DNA of 64,000 bases, from NCBI RefSeq assembly GCF_963924675.1, contig NC_089220.1:116328697-116392696 (forward strand), read 5' to 3'. Origin of the DNA: Phocoena phocoena. Lineage: Eukaryota; Chordata; Mammalia; Artiodactyla; Phocoenidae. The translations under genes were made by a program, and so were the position numbers. The notes under the pieces are model-generated. The model was not told the origin of the DNA and did no database searches. It saw nothing but the letters and a program-made list of their open reading frames with translations. The first letter of the stretch is position 1; every line of letters starts with the position of its first letter. This document shows, one piece after another, positions 32,746-44,649 of the stretch.

Positions 32746-35700
32746 TTTTCAGCTCTGAAGGCCACTCTCCTTCAATCTCTGACGCCAGGCCCAGGAACCC
32801 AGACATCCTGACTCCCTGTGCCCCCAGAACCCACCTAGCCACGCTCCCTCCTGCTTCTTCCCCTAGATTCCCCTCTTCAGAGAGGAGAAGGCAGACAGGG
32901 CGATACATCAGGCCCCAGGCCCGGCACTATCCCCCGAGGGGATGAGAGGGCTCACTTAACAGCATGTCCCCAAACGCCCCCTGCCACCTGCCCCAGATTC
33001 TCAGGGGGAAGAGCTGTGGGGCCTGGTGAACACCTCTGTGAGGGAGGGGGGTTTCTCCCCCAGAGCCCCTCAGATCTGGGTGCCCCTCACCCCCCATGGT
33101 CCTCACTTTCCCACCAGCTCCTGCTCCAGCCTCAGCTTCTCAGCAAGGCTCTCTGCCACCTTGAAGGGGAGTGGGGAGAGGCAGTGAGCACATTCGAGGG
33201 CTTCAGCCCTGTCGGAAAGGGGGCAGTGAGGGCTTGGGAGGGACTTGACTAGGGAGTCGAGGAAGGGAAAGCCAGTGGCCACAGTGTGACCAGGAATGGG
33301 CAGGGGAGACTGTGGGTCCCTCGTTGGGCATGCAGGCCTGGCAGCGGTACAGAGGTGGGGGTGAGTTGAGGCCCTGGTTCTGGGCACCCTCCAGGGCTAG
33401 CTGCTGAGCCTCCAGCTCTGAGGCTTGAGCTTTCAGAACGTCCCAGGCTTTCTCGAGCTTAGGCCGCATCTGGGTCAGCTCGGAGCCCACCTCCTGCAGC
33501 GAAGTCTGCAGGAACTGGGGGTGGGGGGACGGTCGTTGACTCCTATCTCAATCTGGTGCTTCCCCAAGGACATCACCCCACTCCATTCTCACAGGGGCCT
33601 GCCTGGGACTACGCCTTGACCCAGAGCAGGGACAGCTGACTATCAGGTGCTGGGAGAAGCTGATGGAACAGCACTAGGGGGAAGGAGCAAGATGGCCTCT
33701 TTCTTCTCCTCCTAATTTTTAGGTGACTAAAAATTTCCCTCAGTCCAGAAATACTGATGGGTGAAACTCCCTCAGTGCTCCCTGTATGACTAATTCCTTC
33801 CAGCCTGAGAGCTTCCTGAGGGCAGGCCCCGGTCTCCAAATCCCCCTCTGTCTCCAGATCCTCCCCTCTCTCCCTGCACTGGGTCCCTGTGCACCAGGCC
33901 GGGCCCACAGAGCCTTGACCGTGATGCACTTGCTTTGTGTTGACTCGTGAGCCCACCCTGCCAAGAAGTGAGTGCCTGGTCCCCACCCAGGGCCACCCCG
34001 AGACCATGCAAGAGCAGGGCAGCCTGGGGTCCAGCCTGCAGTGGGTCTAGGCTCAGCTCTCAGCCCTCAGAGGAGACATCCTGATCCCGATTCACTGGTT
34101 CCAACAAGCTTTCCCCTCCCCGCCTCCGGAGTTCACCCTAGCTTCACCTCTCCAGGTGGCCTCGGCCTCAGTTTCCTGGTCACAAGGACCCAGCGTGGTC
34201 TTAGAGGGCCCGGTCCACATAGCTGCATCCTCTGCCTTGGAGGCCCTGTCCCCAGCCCTGAGGGAGGGCAGCCAGGACCAACCCAGGCCAGCTCTCACCT
34301 CCCAGTGGGGCTGCGGTGACTCTGCCCCTGCCTGCTCCCAAGCTTTCCCCTCTGCCCCTGGGGGGGCCCCCCTGGACACCCCTTAGGTTTCTCTGCAGGC
34401 CTCGGCTCTGGCAGCACCTGGGGCAGGCCTTGCCCACATCCCATTCTGAATGTCATTAGCCCCACCAAGGACAGTGGGCCACTCCACTGGGACACAGGCC
34501 CTAAAGATCTGGAGAGTATGACCCAGGGACAGCAACCTAATGGGTAAACCAAATAGGGTCATAGTATCACTGAGGGTCAAGAACCCCTCCTGAGTCCTGC
34601 CGACACCAGTCCCAGTGCACAGACGGGGACCTGAGCCCAGAGTCAGCAGAGGGTTTGTCCAAGGCCACCTGGCCACAACCCCATCTCTGTTTTCTTGGAA
34701 ACCCTGCTGCCTGGGAGGCCCAGGGAGGATTCCACAGCGGCCTCCCCTGCAGACTGTGGGACTGGAGGCTGAGGGGAGTGGGCTTGACTGGTGCCCACTC
34801 AGTAAATGCCAGTCTGGTCCCCACAGAGAAGCCAAGCTGGGCCCAGACCTCTACAGGGGGCTGGGGATGGGGTGGAGCCCACCTTGCATGCACAGACTCG
34901 TAGCCTGCCTGGGGTCTCTGCCGGGGCCCACACCTATGGGAAGAGGGCGGGTGCCTAGGACTCGGGAACACCTGGGCGGCTGGCCTTCCTTCTCAGCCGG
35001 CTGGACTGTCCAGGTTCTCGTGTCCCTGTCCTGGCGTGTGGGCAGGCCCGGGCCACACTCACCCGAGGGCACCAACCCTTGCCCCTAGTAGCTCACGCTG
35101 CAGGTTCCGGTGCCAGCTGCACCCTGAGTCCTGCTCCTGCCCCCAGGCATCCAGCTCAGACTGGAGTGAGAGGCCCTTGTCCATTTGTGGACAGAAGGGC
35201 TGCCTTAGCCCAAGAGGCCCCACACCCTGGACCTGAGCCCCCAGGTCCTACAGGGGCCAGGACATGGAGTTTGGGACCCATTATACAGACAGGGAAGCTG
35301 AGGCCCCATGAGGGGAAGGGGCTAGTGCCTGTGACAGAGCCCGGGCTGCTTACTTTTTTGCACTAGGTCCCTGGTTTCAGGCTTGGGGAAAACTCTAGGG
35401 TCATCAGGAAGGGCTTCTGGGGGGCCCTGACCCAAGGTGGGCCCCAACTCCCCCAACCCCCGGCAGCCCCTAGCTCCTCCCACCTTCCACCTCTGGATCC
35501 TGGCAGTCATCTGGTGGTTTTTTCTCTCCAGAACCTGCGTCTTGCTCCTGTCACTGGCCAAAGCCAGGCAGTGAAGCACAGATTGCAGCCCCATCTGTGG
35601 GGAGCCCCACCCCCATCCTCTCATGCCCACAGACACCCCCACACAGGCTCTTGAGTCTGGGCAGGGCCCCGCCTGCAGAGAGGAGCCCGATTTCCAGCCT

Positions 35701-35907
35701 GGACCCCAGTCCGCCTCCCTCACCCGAGGTGCCTGGGGGCTCACTGAGCGGCCCCTCCCGTAGACACTCCAGCCCCTCTGCAGCTGTGCCAGGGTCCTGG
35801 GATTAAGGGAGGGGAAAAACAAGACAAAGAACAGCTGGGTCCCCAAGATCCCAAGTCACACCGAACCCACCCAACAAGAAGGTAGCAGGAAGCAAATTGG
35901 AGGTTGT

Positions 35908-36348
35908 TGTGGATTGAACTGTGTCCCCCACAAAAATAGGTATGTTTGCATTCTAACCTCCCATACCCCAGAATGGGACTTTATTTGGAGACAGGGTCTT
36001 TACAGAAGTAAATTTAAAATGAGCTCATTAGAGTGGGCCTTAATTCAGTATAACTGGTGTCTTTATAAATAGGGGAAACTTGAACACAGAAACATACACA
36101 CAGGGAGAGTCCTTTGTGAATATGAAGGCAGAGACTGGGGTGATGCAAATGTCCAAGACTGTCAGCAACCACCAGAAGCTGGGGGAGAGGCAGGAACAGA
36201 TGCTCTCTCACAGCCCTCAGAAGGAACCAACCCTGCCGACATCTTGATCTCAGACTCCAGCCTCCAGAACTTTGAGACAGTAAGTTTCTGTTGGTTAAGC
36301 CCCCCATTTTGTGGTCCTTGGTTATGGCAGCCCTAGCAAACTAACACA
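35908..36348 (+). mobile_element. Solo LTR of a MaLR (MLT1-type) retrotransposon
   Basis: It starts TGTGGATTGAACTGTGTCCC and ends near CCCTAGCAAACTAACACA. Internal landmarks are ACTTTATTTGGAGACAGGG, TTATAAATAGGGGAAACTTG and CCAACCCTGCCGACATCTTG. It is diverged, has no internal retroviral sequence, and has no clear target duplication. Confidence 0.75.
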
Positions 36349-36464
36349 GAGGGTGAATGAGATCAAACCCCCATGGCAGCTCTTTGGCCCCAAAGGGACC
36401 CTAATTCAGAAGGGAGACTTTTGCCTGAAAGCGGCCAGGCCTCCAGCAGCATGAAGTGTGTAAC

Positions 36465-36700
36465 GATAGCAGCTAACATTTCACGACTACGTGCCACGTG
36501 TCCAGCACAGCACTGAGCTTCTTACATGCTTGTCCAGTTTAACCCTCACAGCCAGCTGCTGGGGGAGGAAAGCTGTTACTGTTCTTGGTTTTTACAGATG
36601 AGGGCCAGAGAAATGGAGTAATTTGCCCAAGGGCACACAGCTAGTATAATGTGGAGTCAGTGGTCAGGCTCCAGAGCCCACAGTCTTAACCACTATTCTG
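36465..36700 (+). mobile_element. MIR SINE (nearly complete)
   Basis: It carries GCACTGAGCTTCTTACATGC, CAGTTTAACCCTCACAGCCA, TTTTACAGATGAGGGCCAGA and GGGCACACAGCTAGTA in MIR order. Confidence 0.8.
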
Positions 36701-37929
36701 GGGACAGTGAAGCCCACAGAATCCTGGGATTGAAGAGGAAGAAAGACTGAGGTAGAGACCCAGAGAGGGTCAGGGTGGAAGGAGCCTGAGGTGGGGGATG
36801 GGACTAGCGGTGCAGAGTGCTGGAGGCCCTGGGTGCCCCTCACGTCCCCTGCAGCCAGATGTTGATGCAGCATCAGACCCTATCCAGCTGCTGCCCCCTC
36901 TCCCTGCTGTGTTTGGCCCATTGGCTGCTCTACACAGGACCCCTGCCCATGATGTAGGGCCAACTTCTAGGTCACCTTCCCTGGACAAGCACAGGGCCTG
37001 GGGCACCCATTCACTCACAGGTGAGTCCTAGTCCTGGGAGGAGCTCCCAGGGACTGGAAAGAGGGAGATAGGGCAGGGCAGTCCCTGAGGGGCACGGAGC
37101 TGGGAGACCCTAGAGCTGGGGCTCACATCTGCCCTAGTTACGGGCCAACTGCATGGTGTTTGCATACGGCTCCCCTGGCACCACCTCCTGCCTTCCCGGA
37201 GCCTGAATCTGACCAGAGGGCCTGGCCCTTGGTCACTGAGTGCCCTACCTTCTCGCTGACATGATCCACTGCACACCCCATAAAGAACAGAGTCCCTCCA
37301 GGCCCCAGGGAGACAATCTCCGACCCTCAAGAGTCTGGGTTGAGAAACAGACAAAAACGAGATTTTCTGTGCAAATGTGCAGTTGCAGACTGTTACTGCA
37401 AATTTGCTTCCTTGAGGAACTAACAGCCCTCTCAGAGCCCAGCTCTGGACCCCAGTTTGAGGTTCACCAGTTTAGACCAACTCCACCTTCTGTGAGGCCT
37501 GGGCCAGCTAAGCACTGCTGCTGAGACCCCTCTCCCTGTGCTTCCAGCCATAGCAACAGATCACCTCTGGTTGGGGTCCTGCTGCACAGCGTGGACCCCG
37601 TCCAGGTCCTTACAGCTCTCCATCACTGTGGCTCCGAGCCATCTCCTCGGTGTCTGTATCTATTTCTCTGTCTCTGTGTGGGCACATCTGGGAGCATGTG
37701 CACGTGTCTCTGGGTGAGTGTCTGATGTATATCTTGGTGTGTGTGTGTGTCCAACTGTCTGTCTGCCCGTGCACACAGGCATTTGGCCAGGAGACTAAGG
37801 GAGGGTGCTGGCCAGCAGAAGGCCTCCTCCAGGAGGAGCTAGAGGTGAAGTCGGGTGGACAGGGCCTGGGACCCCCGAGCCCTTGCTGTGGCCCCCACAC
37901 TTCACAGCAACTCCTCACCTCCTCCACTT

Positions 37930-38325
37930 CTCATTTGGGTCAGGGACTATTCACAACACCCCCGCCTCCATGCCTCTCCTCTCTGGGCCTTTGCATGAGC
38001 TCTTCCCTCTTGTTGAAATGCCCTTTTTTCTTTTGTTCCTTGAAGATGCCTGTTCATCCCTCAGCGAAAATTTCGAGGCTCAGAAGCCCCCTCTCTGGGG
38101 AGGACTCTGCTATCTGCCGCCCCGCCCATAGCTTTTATAGTGCCTCTCCCCTCATTAGGCACATTAAATTATAATTGCCTGCTTGATTCTCCCCCCCCAC
38201 CCCCAATACCAGAAGCATTTGGGGACAGGGAGTGGTCAGCTCCTACTTCGGTTCTACTGTGTACAGAAGAGGGCCAGACATGTAGTTGGTGGTTTGTAAA
38301 TGCATGCTGAATGAATGAGTGGAGA
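37930..38325 (+). mobile_element. L2 LINE 3' end
   Basis: CTCTCTGGGCCTTTGCATGA, then AATGCCCTTTTTTC, CTTTTATAGTGCCTCTCCCC and a terminal TGCATGCTGAATGAATGAGT match L2 tails. Confidence 0.65.
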
Positions 38326-39918
38326 ATGACGGAGCATGAGGAAGAGGCAGACGGGAAAGAAGTGGAGGACAAAGCCGGGACATCCTAAGAAGGGGGAAGA
38401 GATTCATTGGCATGCAGGAGGAAGGACAGGGCGGTGGGGAAGAGAACGGGGAGGGAGAGGAAAGGGGTGGACAGAATGCACTAACTTGGGGAGGTCAGGC
38501 CTCATTCTGCTTCTGAAGTCTCTGTAGTTCTTCCTCTGAATTTCAGAGCAACTGCTACCTGGTGCCAGCATGCCTTCCAGTACTCAGCCACCTTCTCATG
38601 AAGCCTGGCATGTGATTCTTTCTCCTCCAGCTCTTTCCCGAGGGGCACTGGTACCTCGTGGACCTTGAATGTGCTACTAGAAATGGGGTGGTCTGGGCAC
38701 AGCATGGACCTCAGATCACCCGCACCTTTTTTCATACATTTTCAATGACTCTTTTCCAAGTTGCATGGGTGTCCTCACTATGTCCTGATGGCAGGGATGG
38801 GGACTGGGCGAGAGGACGCCCCTTCACGGCTCCCTGTACACATAAAACCCTCTGTCCTGAGCACTTCCACTCCCAAGCATCCTGACTTGAGCTCAGCAAC
38901 TAAGGTTATCTCACCTCCCCTGAGCCTGGCCCTGGGCCAGCAGGAGGGGCTCAGCCATGTGTCAGGGAGACAGGACTTGTTGAAGCTGACATATTTCCCA
39001 CATGCTCCCATAAATGAGCCAGAATGTGACAACCAGGCGTGTTGATACCTGGGGAAGGGAGTCTGGCCTTGGCCACATGATTTAGGGATTGGGGTTTGGG
39101 GCTCCTCTCCTTTACTGGCTGTGACAGAGGCTGGCCCACCTCCTGCCCAGAGGCCATCTCACCCAGTGTGAGAAAGGGACCCCCCCCCCCCAGCCCAGCT
39201 TGAGCACTGAGGGGTGGGCCCGAGCAGCCATTTACCAGGCCTCCTGGCCCAGGGCTGCCAGCACCGACTTCTCCCCGAGCAGCCAGACGCGCTCTGCCTC
39301 CAGGGCCTGCACGTGGCACTCCAACACCGTCTTCTCTCCTTGCAGCTGCTGCAGCTGCTCCAAGCAGGCCCCTAGCTGCTGGTGGCTCTGGCCCAGCTCT
39401 TCTGAGTCTCTTGTTCACCTGTGAAGACCCCGCTCCATCCTGAGTCATGGCTCAGCCACCCCTGGCTGGGATCTGTCTGCTTGAGCTAGCCCGTGGGTCT
39501 TTACCCACGCAGCTCCCTCCTCCCGAGTTCCTGACCTCCGCATCCTCTGAGAGTCAACCCTTCCAGAAGCCCTTCTCTGACCACCCCAGCCCACAGAGGC
39601 TTCTCAGAACTCCAGGCTTCAACTCTGGACCAAATGATTTGAGGCTGGACAGTCCCTGGCTTCCCACCAGCAGAGGGTGCTGTTTTGGTGGACAAGGATG
39701 TGAACTGTGCTCACTGGAGTTGGGCTGTGTGGGGGCCCTGCTCCAAGCTGTCCCTCCTGGTCGTTCTCTTTTCCATGGTGTCCTTAGGGCCACTCAACCT
39801 CAGAATCCCCCAAGGACAGGGCTCAGGTTCCCCTGCTTCTCTGCTCCCTGGCACAGGTGGGCATAGCCTGGCTCATTTGGTACCCTGCAGGACTGACCAT
39901 TTCCCTGTCTTGACCCAC

Positions 39919-40080
39919 CTGGGTGAGCATCAGCAGCCGTTCCTGCAGGAAGGTTGTATCCTGAGCCTGTGCAGGGGTCTCAGCTACCGCCATCGAGAAT
40001 CCACCTGGGCCCTGAAGCGCCTGGGCCCTGTTGCCATCCCAGCTCTGCTCCTGGCCTTGCAGGCCTGGCACCAGCATCTC
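39919..40080 (-). pseudogene. Coiled-coil pseudogene exon (open, phase 0-0)
   Basis: 162 bp, 54 open codons between acceptor ACCTGCAG and donor CACCCAG|GTGGGT. It reads EMLVPGLQGQEQSWDGNRAQ through TTFLQERLLMLTQ. No lesion is visible in this exon. Confidence 0.55.
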
Positions 40081-40986
40081 CTGCAGGTATCCTCAGTCTA
40101 GGGGGCTCCTCCTAATCTTCAGACCACACTGTTATGACCCTGAACAAGCTTTTCCCTAACCATCTGGACTGTTTTCCCATCTGAACCGTGAGAGGAGTCA
40201 GCTGGATGATCGCAGGGTCTTCCCAAGTGTTTGGGAGAGGGGCGTCCCTCTTGGGCGGAACAGAAGCCCCTGCACTGGCCTCCTTCCCCAGCTACTGCTC
40301 CAAGAATGAAGACACGCGAGTGAAGTGTAGGGAGGGCCGAATGCGCAGGAGGGCCAGTGTTCAGGGCCCTGTCATGCACCCACGTGGATGGGGGGTTCTG
40401 GTCATCCCTACCTCAGGGGGCCCCAGGCTGAGCTCTGGGCCAAGAGACTGTCGGCCCATCTGGTCCAAACACTGCTGGGCCTTTTCCACTTCTGTCTGCA
40501 GTAAGTAGCAGGATCATGGGGGCAGAAGGGACTGTCTGCCCGTCCTCTGCCCCTCCCCCATCTCTAAGCACCCTCACTTGTCTTCTGCGTCCTGGTCTGG
40601 CCTCCTCCACTCCTTCTGTCTCTGGGAACCCCACAGCCTCTCCTGCTCCAGGCAGGCCACAGAGCATTTCACCTGCTGGGGGGAGAGCTGAAGGTAGCAC
40701 AAGCCCCTGGAGAGGGCTGGCCCAGCCTCACGACACACATCCCCCACCCCCGGCAGGGCAGCATCTGCAGCCCCTGATAAAGCAGGCTCACTCCACAAGG
40801 CCCTGCCTGCTCCACCAGCTGTGATAAGCCCAGCTGGGGGCCCAGCATGGACCTGGAGCTGCACAGCTATTATCACTACCGGCTCTAGATGTAAAACCCT
40901 CCACCTCCAGCTGGACACAAGACACATCACCTTCTCCAGCCCAGCTCCTGATGGCTTTGGAGCTCCAAGCAAGAGTACAGGGGCTG

Positions 40987-41291
40987 GGACTTCCCTGGTG
41001 GCGCAGTGGTTAAGAATCCTCCTGCCAATGCAGGGGACACAGGTTCGAGCCCTGGTCCGCGAAGATTCCACATGTCGTGGAGTAACTAAGCCCATGCGCC
41101 ACAGCTACTGAAGCCCGTGTGCCTAGAGCCCGTGCTCTGCAGCAAGAGAAGCCACCGCAGTGAGAAGTCGGCGCACTGCAACGAAGAGCAGCCCCCGCTC
41201 GCCGCAACTAGAGAAAGCCCGCCGGTGGCAACGAAGACCCAACACAGCCAAAAATAAGTAAATAAATATATTTTAAAAAAACAAACAAAAA
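40987..41291 (+). mobile_element. CHR SINE (long form), full length, with 17-bp target duplication
   Basis: Plus orientation: head ACTTCCCTGGTGGCGCAGTG, B box GGTTCGAGCCC, a body with repeated GAAGCCC/CGCAACGAAGA units, and tail AAATAAGTAAATAAATATAT. The perfect duplication CAAGAGTACAGGGGCTG occurs at 40970-40986 and 41292-41308. It lies between two exons of the coiled-coil pseudogene. Confidence 0.95.
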
Positions 41292-41806
41292 CAAGAGTAC
41301 AGGGGCTGCTGCTGTGGAATGCTGGAGAGTGGGCAGGCATGTCAACTGGGTTCCCAGGGTCCTCCCTGGCTGGTAGGGAGCAGTGGCTCTAGGAGGGTCA
41401 GCTGTGGGCTGAGACCACCAGGTCACATAAAGGCTTAGGTATCTAGGCCATCACAGGGTGGCACTGTCCACACTCTCACATGCGGCAGGGATGCTGGGTA
41501 CCTCCCCTAGAAGCCTCAGTGTGCATAACCCTCCCTCCCTCCCTGGGGACTGAAGCTTCACCAGGGGTGATGGGCTTCTGAGGAAACTCCTCTGTCCACT
41601 GAGCTAAAACCAGCCACCTCCTTCCCTCTTATTCTACTTGGGAGGGGAAGGGCAGAGGTTCCCTGGTCCTTCCTTTGCCTCTATCCACTGCTCCCAGCCA
41701 CACCAGGCAATGCACTGCACACCTCCAGGGGGTGCCATTCACAGAGATGACACTTTCAACATGGTAGCCCTGTTGGGGACTCACGGGGAGAGGACCAGAG
41801 CCTCAC

Positions 41807-42020
41807 TTTCTGCTTCGGAGCCAGCAGCTCACACTGGGTCCTGCCGAGTCCCAGCCTGCGTCCCTGCTTCTGCAGCACCTGTGCTTGCTCAGACAGGGCC
41901 TCCAGGGCTGCCCGCAGGCGGCCAGCCAGCTCAGCCCGCTGCTACCTGCTCTCTGCCAGCCACACCCGCAGGTTCTTCTCTGACCACTCCCAGCCTCCCT
42001 CAGAGGCCCCGTCAGAGCAC
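41807..42020 (-). pseudogene. Coiled-coil pseudogene exon with premature stop
   Basis: 214 bp with acceptor TTTTCCTGGCAG and donor CAGAAA|GTGAGG. It reads WEWSEKNLRVWLAESR, a TAG stop (41942-41944), then QRAELAGRLRAALEALSEQA and QVLQKQ in the same frame. Apart from the stop, the frame is open from acceptor to donor. Confidence 0.6.
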
Positions 42021-44560
42021 CTGCCAGGAAAAGGGCAGTCAGGCTTCGGCCCAGGCCCCAGGGACTGCCATGCCCAGCTTCCCCACACTCCCCTGCATCC
42101 TTCAGTGGGGCTCAGTGGGTAAGCGCAGTCCAGTAGCTAGGGGTGATGGGAGTGCCAGGAACAGCAGGCAGCACCAGGCGTCAGGCCCATGGGGCTCTGA
42201 CTCGGTGGGTCCTGACAGCAGGATAGAGGGGAGACCCTGGAGCTGGGGCACGCCTGCCCTCCCAGAGCACCAGCCTCTGAGGCCTTGCCTCAGATGTGGA
42301 AACAGGTCCTGGGGCTGAGTGGGCACTTAAACCCTTCAACCCCAAACTTTTGCCCAGGATTCTCCCTGGTGATTCGGATTTCAAATAAACACCAGCCTCA
42401 ACCTCGCTAAACAGTTCTGAGTTCCAACAGATTCCATGATCTGTGGGTGCTATGGCCCAGCTACTTGCTGAACAAACACGGGTTCATTTGATCCTCCCGG
42501 GTTTGAGGTGGGGGGACTGAAGTTCAGAGGGGAAATCAGTTGCCCCGAGTCACGCAGGTAGTCAGTCCACTGCAAACTGGGCCCACATGCCTCCATCCTG
42601 CTGCTCTCCTTCCCAGTGTGGGAGCCTAGAAATGGCCGGGGCCAGGGAACATCTGGGGAGACGCTGTATTTTAGCTCTGATGTAGAGGGTCAGAAGCCCT
42701 CAAATCACATCACTGCTCCAGCACCTCTCTGGCTTTCAGAGCTTCAGCTGTAAGGTGGGGGCCCTGACCCGTAACTGACCTGCCTACTCCTCACATTCCC
42801 AGACCCGTCCCTGCTCAGGATTGTAGCACCACCCACCAGGCCCTCTCCCTTCTGGACACCTTGAGTCTCTCCTCTCCCCTGACTCCAGGCTCAGGTTACT
42901 GTAGCTCCCTCCTGAGCTGTCTCCCTCCATTTTACCAGCACACAAGGCCTCTCCAAAATGGACCGTGAGGACCAGTCCCTGCCCCCCTCCTTCCACACCC
43001 TGCATAGCACCCACAATTTCACACTGGCTGGGTGCTCTGTCTTTCCCACTTAGAGGCAGGGGTTCGCTATGGGCAGCCCCCAGCCCTTACTGAGACTCTG
43101 AGCTTGCCTGGCTTGGTTTGCTGGGGGCGCTCATGGTCTACCGGAGTGGGGAGTGGTACAGGTCAGGCTGTTGAGCTTGTGGAGCCAGCGCAGAGGGAAG
43201 CACAGCCACCAAGTGCCATGGCAGCAGAGAGAAGGGAGTCTGACCCTTCCTTGGGGCTCCCAGAAAGGCTTTCCAGGGTGACCCTTGGGCTAAGGCCTGA
43301 AGGTGAGTTAACTGCCCTGGAAAGGGCAAAGATGGATGTGGCAGATAGAAGAGAGCAAGGGCAGGAGGACAAGGAGGGGATCAGAGAAGGTGGGGCCTGG
43401 GGGGAGAGGTGAGCTGAGCCAAGAGCACAGGGGGGCAAAAGGGAGATCAAGGGGGCCATAGTTGCTGTGGGGCTCAGGTGGCTGGTGGCAGGGCACAGGG
43501 CAGAGGCATCTCCTTGGTGTCCTCAACCAGCACAGAAAAGACTTGGCGGGCACATGGGTTGAGGCCCAGAGAAAGAGCGTGGACCTGAGGGGCGGAGGAT
43601 GTGAGCAAACCTTCTCTGAAGGTGGTCCAGGCCCTTGACCTCCCCAGCCACCAGTTGCCAAGGTCTCAGCCATCCAGCACTGGAGGAATGAGGGAGGTGG
43701 GGTGGGGTGAACTGGGGGTGGGGGAGTTACCCATACTTCACTTTTCTCAAGTGCCTCTCTTCTAGGTGTGAGTTCTTTTAGGAACAAAGAGACAAAAGAA
43801 TGAGGCTCTAAGGTAGAATTTCAGGCAGGACAGCCGCTGGACTGAAGATTTTAGAGGGGGAGCTGGGAGATGCGCCTATCCTACTTCTAAAAAAGAAAGC
43901 TCCGCTTCTTTACTGGGAGGCGGGGACTCCTGTGTTCTCGATGCTGGGAGGGCTAGCGGGAAGAGGGCCCGACTTACCCCCTCAGAGCCTGGCGCCCAGG
44001 TCAGGGCTAGGGACAGGAGCCTCTCTGAGCTCCTCCACCCTCAGCTGCTGACGCGATCGCGGCTTCCAGGAGCCATGGAAACTGCGGGCAACACCAAGCG
44101 GTGGGAGGAGGAGACACCAGAGTCCTCCCACCTCGTCTGAGTGGATGAAACCCATAGATGAAACTCGGCTGGTACGGCTGCGGGCCATAGGCCAAGCTTT
44201 CGGGCCCAGGAAAGAATGGCAACTCAGAAGCTCCGACCCTTGAGGCAGGAGCCTAAAGGGGCGGAATCTAGGGGTACAAACAGCCGGGCTCTTGGTCATC
44301 AACTCCACACTAGAAGCGGCTGCTGAATTTCTATACTGGGGGGGGGGGGGAATGGGTGCATTTGGTTGGAGGGGGACCGGGAGCCGGTTTTGAGGCTGCA
44401 GTAGTGTAGCAAACATCCCGTTTTTACCTAACTTCTGTTGTTTATTTCCGGTAGGGGTGGTGGAACTAACGGAGATTTCGGGGGAACCAAGCACCCGCTC
44501 AAGCCACGCCGTCAGACCCCAGTTTAAGGGGGAGCCAGAGGCTAGAGACTGGAGAGCCCT
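42021..44560. other. Stretch between the pseudogene and the CLK3 CpG island
   Basis: It holds a MIR remnant (about 42470-42600), a 13-G run (44339-44351) and, at 43978 on the minus strand, a strong donor GGGG|GTAAGT that could end a noncoding first exon of the divergent coiled-coil gene. No supported coding exon. Confidence 0.5.
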
Positions 44561-44649
44561 CCCTAACTCCCGAGGGGGCGGCTCCGCTCAGACAGCGCCT
44601 GGGTGGCTGGGAGGTGACGACTCGCAACAGGGGCGTGCCCAGCCTCATT

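Larger units (their letters stand above)
27060..33106. other. Intergenic stretch between ARID3B and the coiled-coil pseudogene
   Basis: No supported coding exon. It contains an L1 with nested SINE (28440-29110), two MIR remnants (29120-29480), a CpG-rich promoter-like block (about 29500-29850), a MIR at 32585-32745 and GC-rich unique DNA. A 297-codon open frame on the minus strand at 31493-32386 has no recognisable domain. Confidence 0.7.
33107..42020 (-). pseudogene. Decayed multi-exon coiled-coil protein gene (family not recognised)
   Basis: At least nine exon remnants run 5' to 3' on the minus strand: 41807-42020, 40578-40672, 40412-40495, 39919-40080, 39236-39418, about 38507-38650, 35484-35553, 35097-35160, and a last group at about 33380-33514 and 33107-33159. 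Most have AG acceptors and GT donors, compatible phases, and Leu/Glu/Gln/Arg heptad-like peptides such as RAELAGRLRAALEALSEQ, ELGQSHQQLGACLEQLQQ and ELTQMRPKLEKAWDVLKAQ. Lesions seen: an in-frame TAG at 41942-41944, a one-base frame offset just inside the 39418 acceptor, another near 38536-38545, and donors lost at about 38507 and 33380. The intron structure excludes a processed copy, so a unitary or duplicated gene that decayed is likely. The composition recalls rootletin/C-NAP1-type centrosomal proteins or golgins, but I cannot assign it. An intact product from alternative splicing is not excluded. Confidence 0.6.

Noticed and set aside
35908..36348. Endogenous retrovirus with coding capacity
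   Set aside because: Only an LTR-like unit is present. No internal gag, pol or env-like sequence was seen nearby.
33107..42020. Processed (retroposed) pseudogene
   Set aside because: Exon-like pieces are separated by intron-like DNA with AG/GT boundaries, there is no poly-A tail, and order and phase are kept across 9 kb.
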